Origin: a bacterium
GTDB taxonomy: Bacteria > SAR324 > XYD2-FULL-50-16
Assembly: GCA_018830885.1 (NCBI GenBank)
Contig: JAHJRI010000364.1
Coordinates: 1-64,000, forward strand
DNA length: 64,000 bases
Direction of reading: 5' to 3'
Position 1 is the first letter of the stretch. Every line of letters begins with the position of its first letter. Below the pieces are notes generated by a model. That model was given only the letters and a program-made list of their open reading frames with translations. It had not been told where the DNA came from and did not search any database. The position numbers were made by a program, and so were the translations under genes. Of the stretch, positions 61,697 through 64,000 are shown one piece after another.

Positions 61697-62170
61697 ACAA
61701 TCTCCGAACTGCTATGGGATAAATTGTGCAAAAAATATTTCAGCTTTGAACAATCATTCAAGCAACTATCGATTATATGTTTCGTGGGGTTGCGAAATCA
61801 ATACAATGTGTAATAGTTCGTGTCAATGGGAAATATTAAATCAGTCAAGAAAGCACTCCCCCGCCCGGATTATTTTTATATAGAAAGCTAAGAAGCGGCT
61901 GTTCTCTCATGCCCTCTTTTCTGTGTGGATTGTTTATTATAAAGCGATTACGGGGGAAAAAGGGGTTAGATAAAATAGCTAGGCGTGGCCATTATTGGCT
62001 GTTTTTGACGGAAATTCCGCAGCTCTATCTAAGAGCAGACTGGTCTTAACTAACTAAATTAATGAACTATATCTGTTCAAATCGACATTTTTTCCTGATA
62101 AACTCTATACCCTGCTGTTTTTTGAAGGGCTTTCGACGAAAAACATCAGCTGCAGTAATATGTTTACCTT

Positions 62171-63061
62171 TTAATTTTGAAAGTCAAATTTTAAAACTTC
62201 GAACCAAATCACGGCAATCCAATTAATTCCTAAATCAATAATTGGTTTAAAAAATTGGTCTGGATATATAATATCCGAGGTTGCTAAATTATTTTGCCAA
62301 GTCCCTTGTAAAAAGTGAAAATATCGGTTTCTTAATTCTATCAAAAAATCGAAGAATCCTATGAAGCTTACATTTAGCTCCTCATCTTCAATTTCGTTTT
62401 CAATATATTTATCATCGATTTTATCTTTGTATATTTTGAAATATTTTGACCTCAGTTCTTCGAATTCAAGTACATCAAACTTAATATCAATTGAAGTACT
62501 ATAAAATGGCTCTAAATTAAAAACCTCGTTAATGAAAGTTCTGAAGAACTTAATTTCACTATCGGCACCAGATTTTCCTACATACTTTTGTAGAGATCTG
62601 AATGTTTTTTTAAAATCCTTTGACCTAGAAGTATATATGAGCGGGATGCTATAACTAACTCCTTCCAAGATTCTGTATAAAAATAAAAAGGATTCTAAGT
62701 ATCTGTTATTTAGCCGTGCTAAAACGCAATTGATCACTTCAATCTCTATTGGGTCATAAAAATCTCGATTACGATGAAATTCTGAAAAGTAGTTGGCAAC
62801 GTCAAATATTTTAACTTCTTCTGGGAATAAATCTGAAATTATTTGTTGTTTGATAGTTCTATTATTTAAAAATGGTAGCTGAAAGTAGTTCGTTCTTAAT
62901 ACATAGTTTTTATTTGAGAATTCATCTAAAACTTTACATGTACCAGAAAGGATTCTGAAAATGCCTAAAGATGATTTATGGGTTCTTTCTAAAAATAAAC
63001 CCTTAAGTTTTTCATTTCCAGAATGAAAAATTGGATCTTTAAAAATGTATCGACTACTCAT
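62171..63061 (-). CDS. Uncharacterised protein with C-terminal HEPN-like RNxxxH signature
   Basis: FFDFLIELRNRYFHFLQGTW contains R-N-x3-H in a predicted helix; ATGAGTAG 8-nt overlap with upstream gene. Confidence 0.6.
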   Translation of the reverse strand: MSSRYIFKDPIFHSGNEKLKGLFLERTHKSSLGIFRILSGTCKVLDEFSNKNYVLRTNYFQLPFLNNRTIKQQIISDLFPEEVKIFDVANYFSEFHRNRDFYDPIEIEVINCVLARLNNRYLESFLFLYRILEGVSYSIPLIYTSRSKDFKKTFRSLQKYVGKSGADSEIKFFRTFINEVFNLEPFYSTSIDIKFDVLEFEELRSKYFKIYKDKIDDKYIENEIEDEELNVSFIGFFDFLIELRNRYFHFLQGTWQNNLATSDIIYPDQFFKPIIDLGINWIAVIWFEVLKFDFQN

Positions 63062-64000
63062 TTGTTAACTCGCTGAAATATTCAAGCAGTTCATCAGAAT
63101 CAAGATCCTTGTATTCATTGAAGTTCTTAAAATATTCACATGACAATTCTCTTCTGAACTTTCCCACCTTTATTCTAGATGGATTAAATTCTGAAAAGGC
63201 ACTATCGAAGGTAGTAATAGCATTTTTAAATTCGGATACAGAAAGAGATAAAATCGTTTTTGAGGAGCTTTTCATACCAACTGCAAAACCAACTAGGTTA
63301 TTTGTAAGTTTGAGCCATTTTAAGCATTTTGGATTTTCTTGGAATTTTGAAAGAGATTTAATTACATCTTCAAATTTTGATTTATAGGTATTTGGTTCTA
63401 TGGACATAATTTTGTTTACCAAAAGCTCATCCATTTTTTCTTCTATAATTTTTTTGTTATCAATAATTGGACTTTCAGCCATAAATGCCAAGTAGGCTTG
63501 AATGATATCGGATTTTCTAAACGCCTTTCTGATGATTTTATTAGCAGCTTCTTTTTCCGTTTGAATCTCTAATCCAAATTCATTAAAGTCAAAAGCATTT
63601 GCCATCATCATTTCAACTTGATGCCTTGGAGTCATAGGACGTTGACCATTGTTTAGAGTAATCATTCTATAAAGGAGTTTTTCAACTGAATCGCAAAAAA
63701 GAAAATTGATATATAACTTTCTATCTTTATTAATTTTTTTAGAATCAACTAAACGTGATAGGGTATTCAGTCTCTGGATCCCATCTAATACGAATGACTT
63801 TTTTATATTTTTGCTAACAAATGCTGTAATTTCATTTAGATTAGAATCAGACTTAATATCAGGATTAATGAATGCTATTGTTATTGGAGGCATTACACAG
63901 CCGGCATCCAAGTCCCTTTCAAGCTTTTTATAAAACTTTTTATCTTGTCTTTTTCTTTGAAAATCAGTTTTATCAATTAAAGGAATAAGAGTATTAAAAG
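63054..64000 (-). CDS. DGxQR-motif protein (DUF262/DGQHR/DndB-like, ParB/Srx-type), 5' truncated by window edge
   Basis: KKSFVLDGIQRLNTLSRLV and MITLNNGQRPMTPRHQVEMMM; frame stays open beyond listed TTG start: ...LIPLIDKTDFQRKRQDKKFYKKLERDLDAGCVMPPITIAFINPD. Confidence 0.6.
   Translation of the reverse strand, partial: FNTLIPLIDKTDFQRKRQDKKFYKKLERDLDAGCVMPPITIAFINPDIKSDSNLNEITAFVSKNIKKSFVLDGIQRLNTLSRLVDSKKINKDRKLYINFLFCDSVEKLLYRMITLNNGQRPMTPRHQVEMMMANAFDFNEFGLEIQTEKEAANKIIRKAFRKSDIIQAYLAFMAESPIIDNKKIIEEKMDELLVNKIMSIEPNTYKSKFEDVIKSLSKFQENPKCLKWLKLTNNLVGFAVGMKSSSKTILSLSVSEFKNAITTFDSAFSEFNPSRIKVGKFRRELSCEYFKNFNEYKDLDSDELLEYFSELTNE

Overview
The window is a 64-kb bacterial chromosomal segment that is mostly conserved housekeeping genes. 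Gene content resembles Desulfobacterota/deltaproteobacteria-type genomes, but this is inference and taxonomy is unresolved. From left to right it contains: a proA 3' part, rnhA, a class I adenylate-cyclase-like gene, folC, gpsA, tRNA-Leu(CAA), dapL, a DUF374 acyltransferase, a PfkB kinase and gatC. A replication-origin type block gyrB-recF-dnaN-dnaA follows on the minus strand, then tsaE, rdgB, an OYE-family oxidoreductase, an RNB ribonuclease, an RluD-like synthase, rng and ribH. Next come a SurA-like/LpoA-like envelope block, hflKC, mltG, gspL/M/N-like genes, a large coiled-coil protein that may be a cytoplasmic-filament-like protein, an S41/PDZ protease, a kinase-fold protein with degenerate catalytic motifs, a CBS/ACT protein, acyl-CoA dehydrogenase and an XRE-cupin regulator. 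A branched-chain amino acid type ABC transporter operon (livG-acyl-CoA ligase-livH-livM-livK-livF) with a second AMP-ligase follows, then a DUF47/Pit pair. The right end (about 58.2-64 kb) looks accessory: a tyrosine recombinase, an HD-phosphohydrolase/cytidylyltransferase-like overlapping gene pair, and a truncated overlapping pair. That last pair consists of a DGxQR-motif protein and a protein with an RNxxxH HEPN-like signature, and is the best candidate for an undescribed conflict/defence system. A conserved-looking 58-aa four-cysteine small ORF absent from the ORF track was found at 18985-19161 (-). Several perfect long inverted repeats sit in intergenic positions downstream of stop codons, mostly without a U-tract. 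All calls are by eye; no searches were run.
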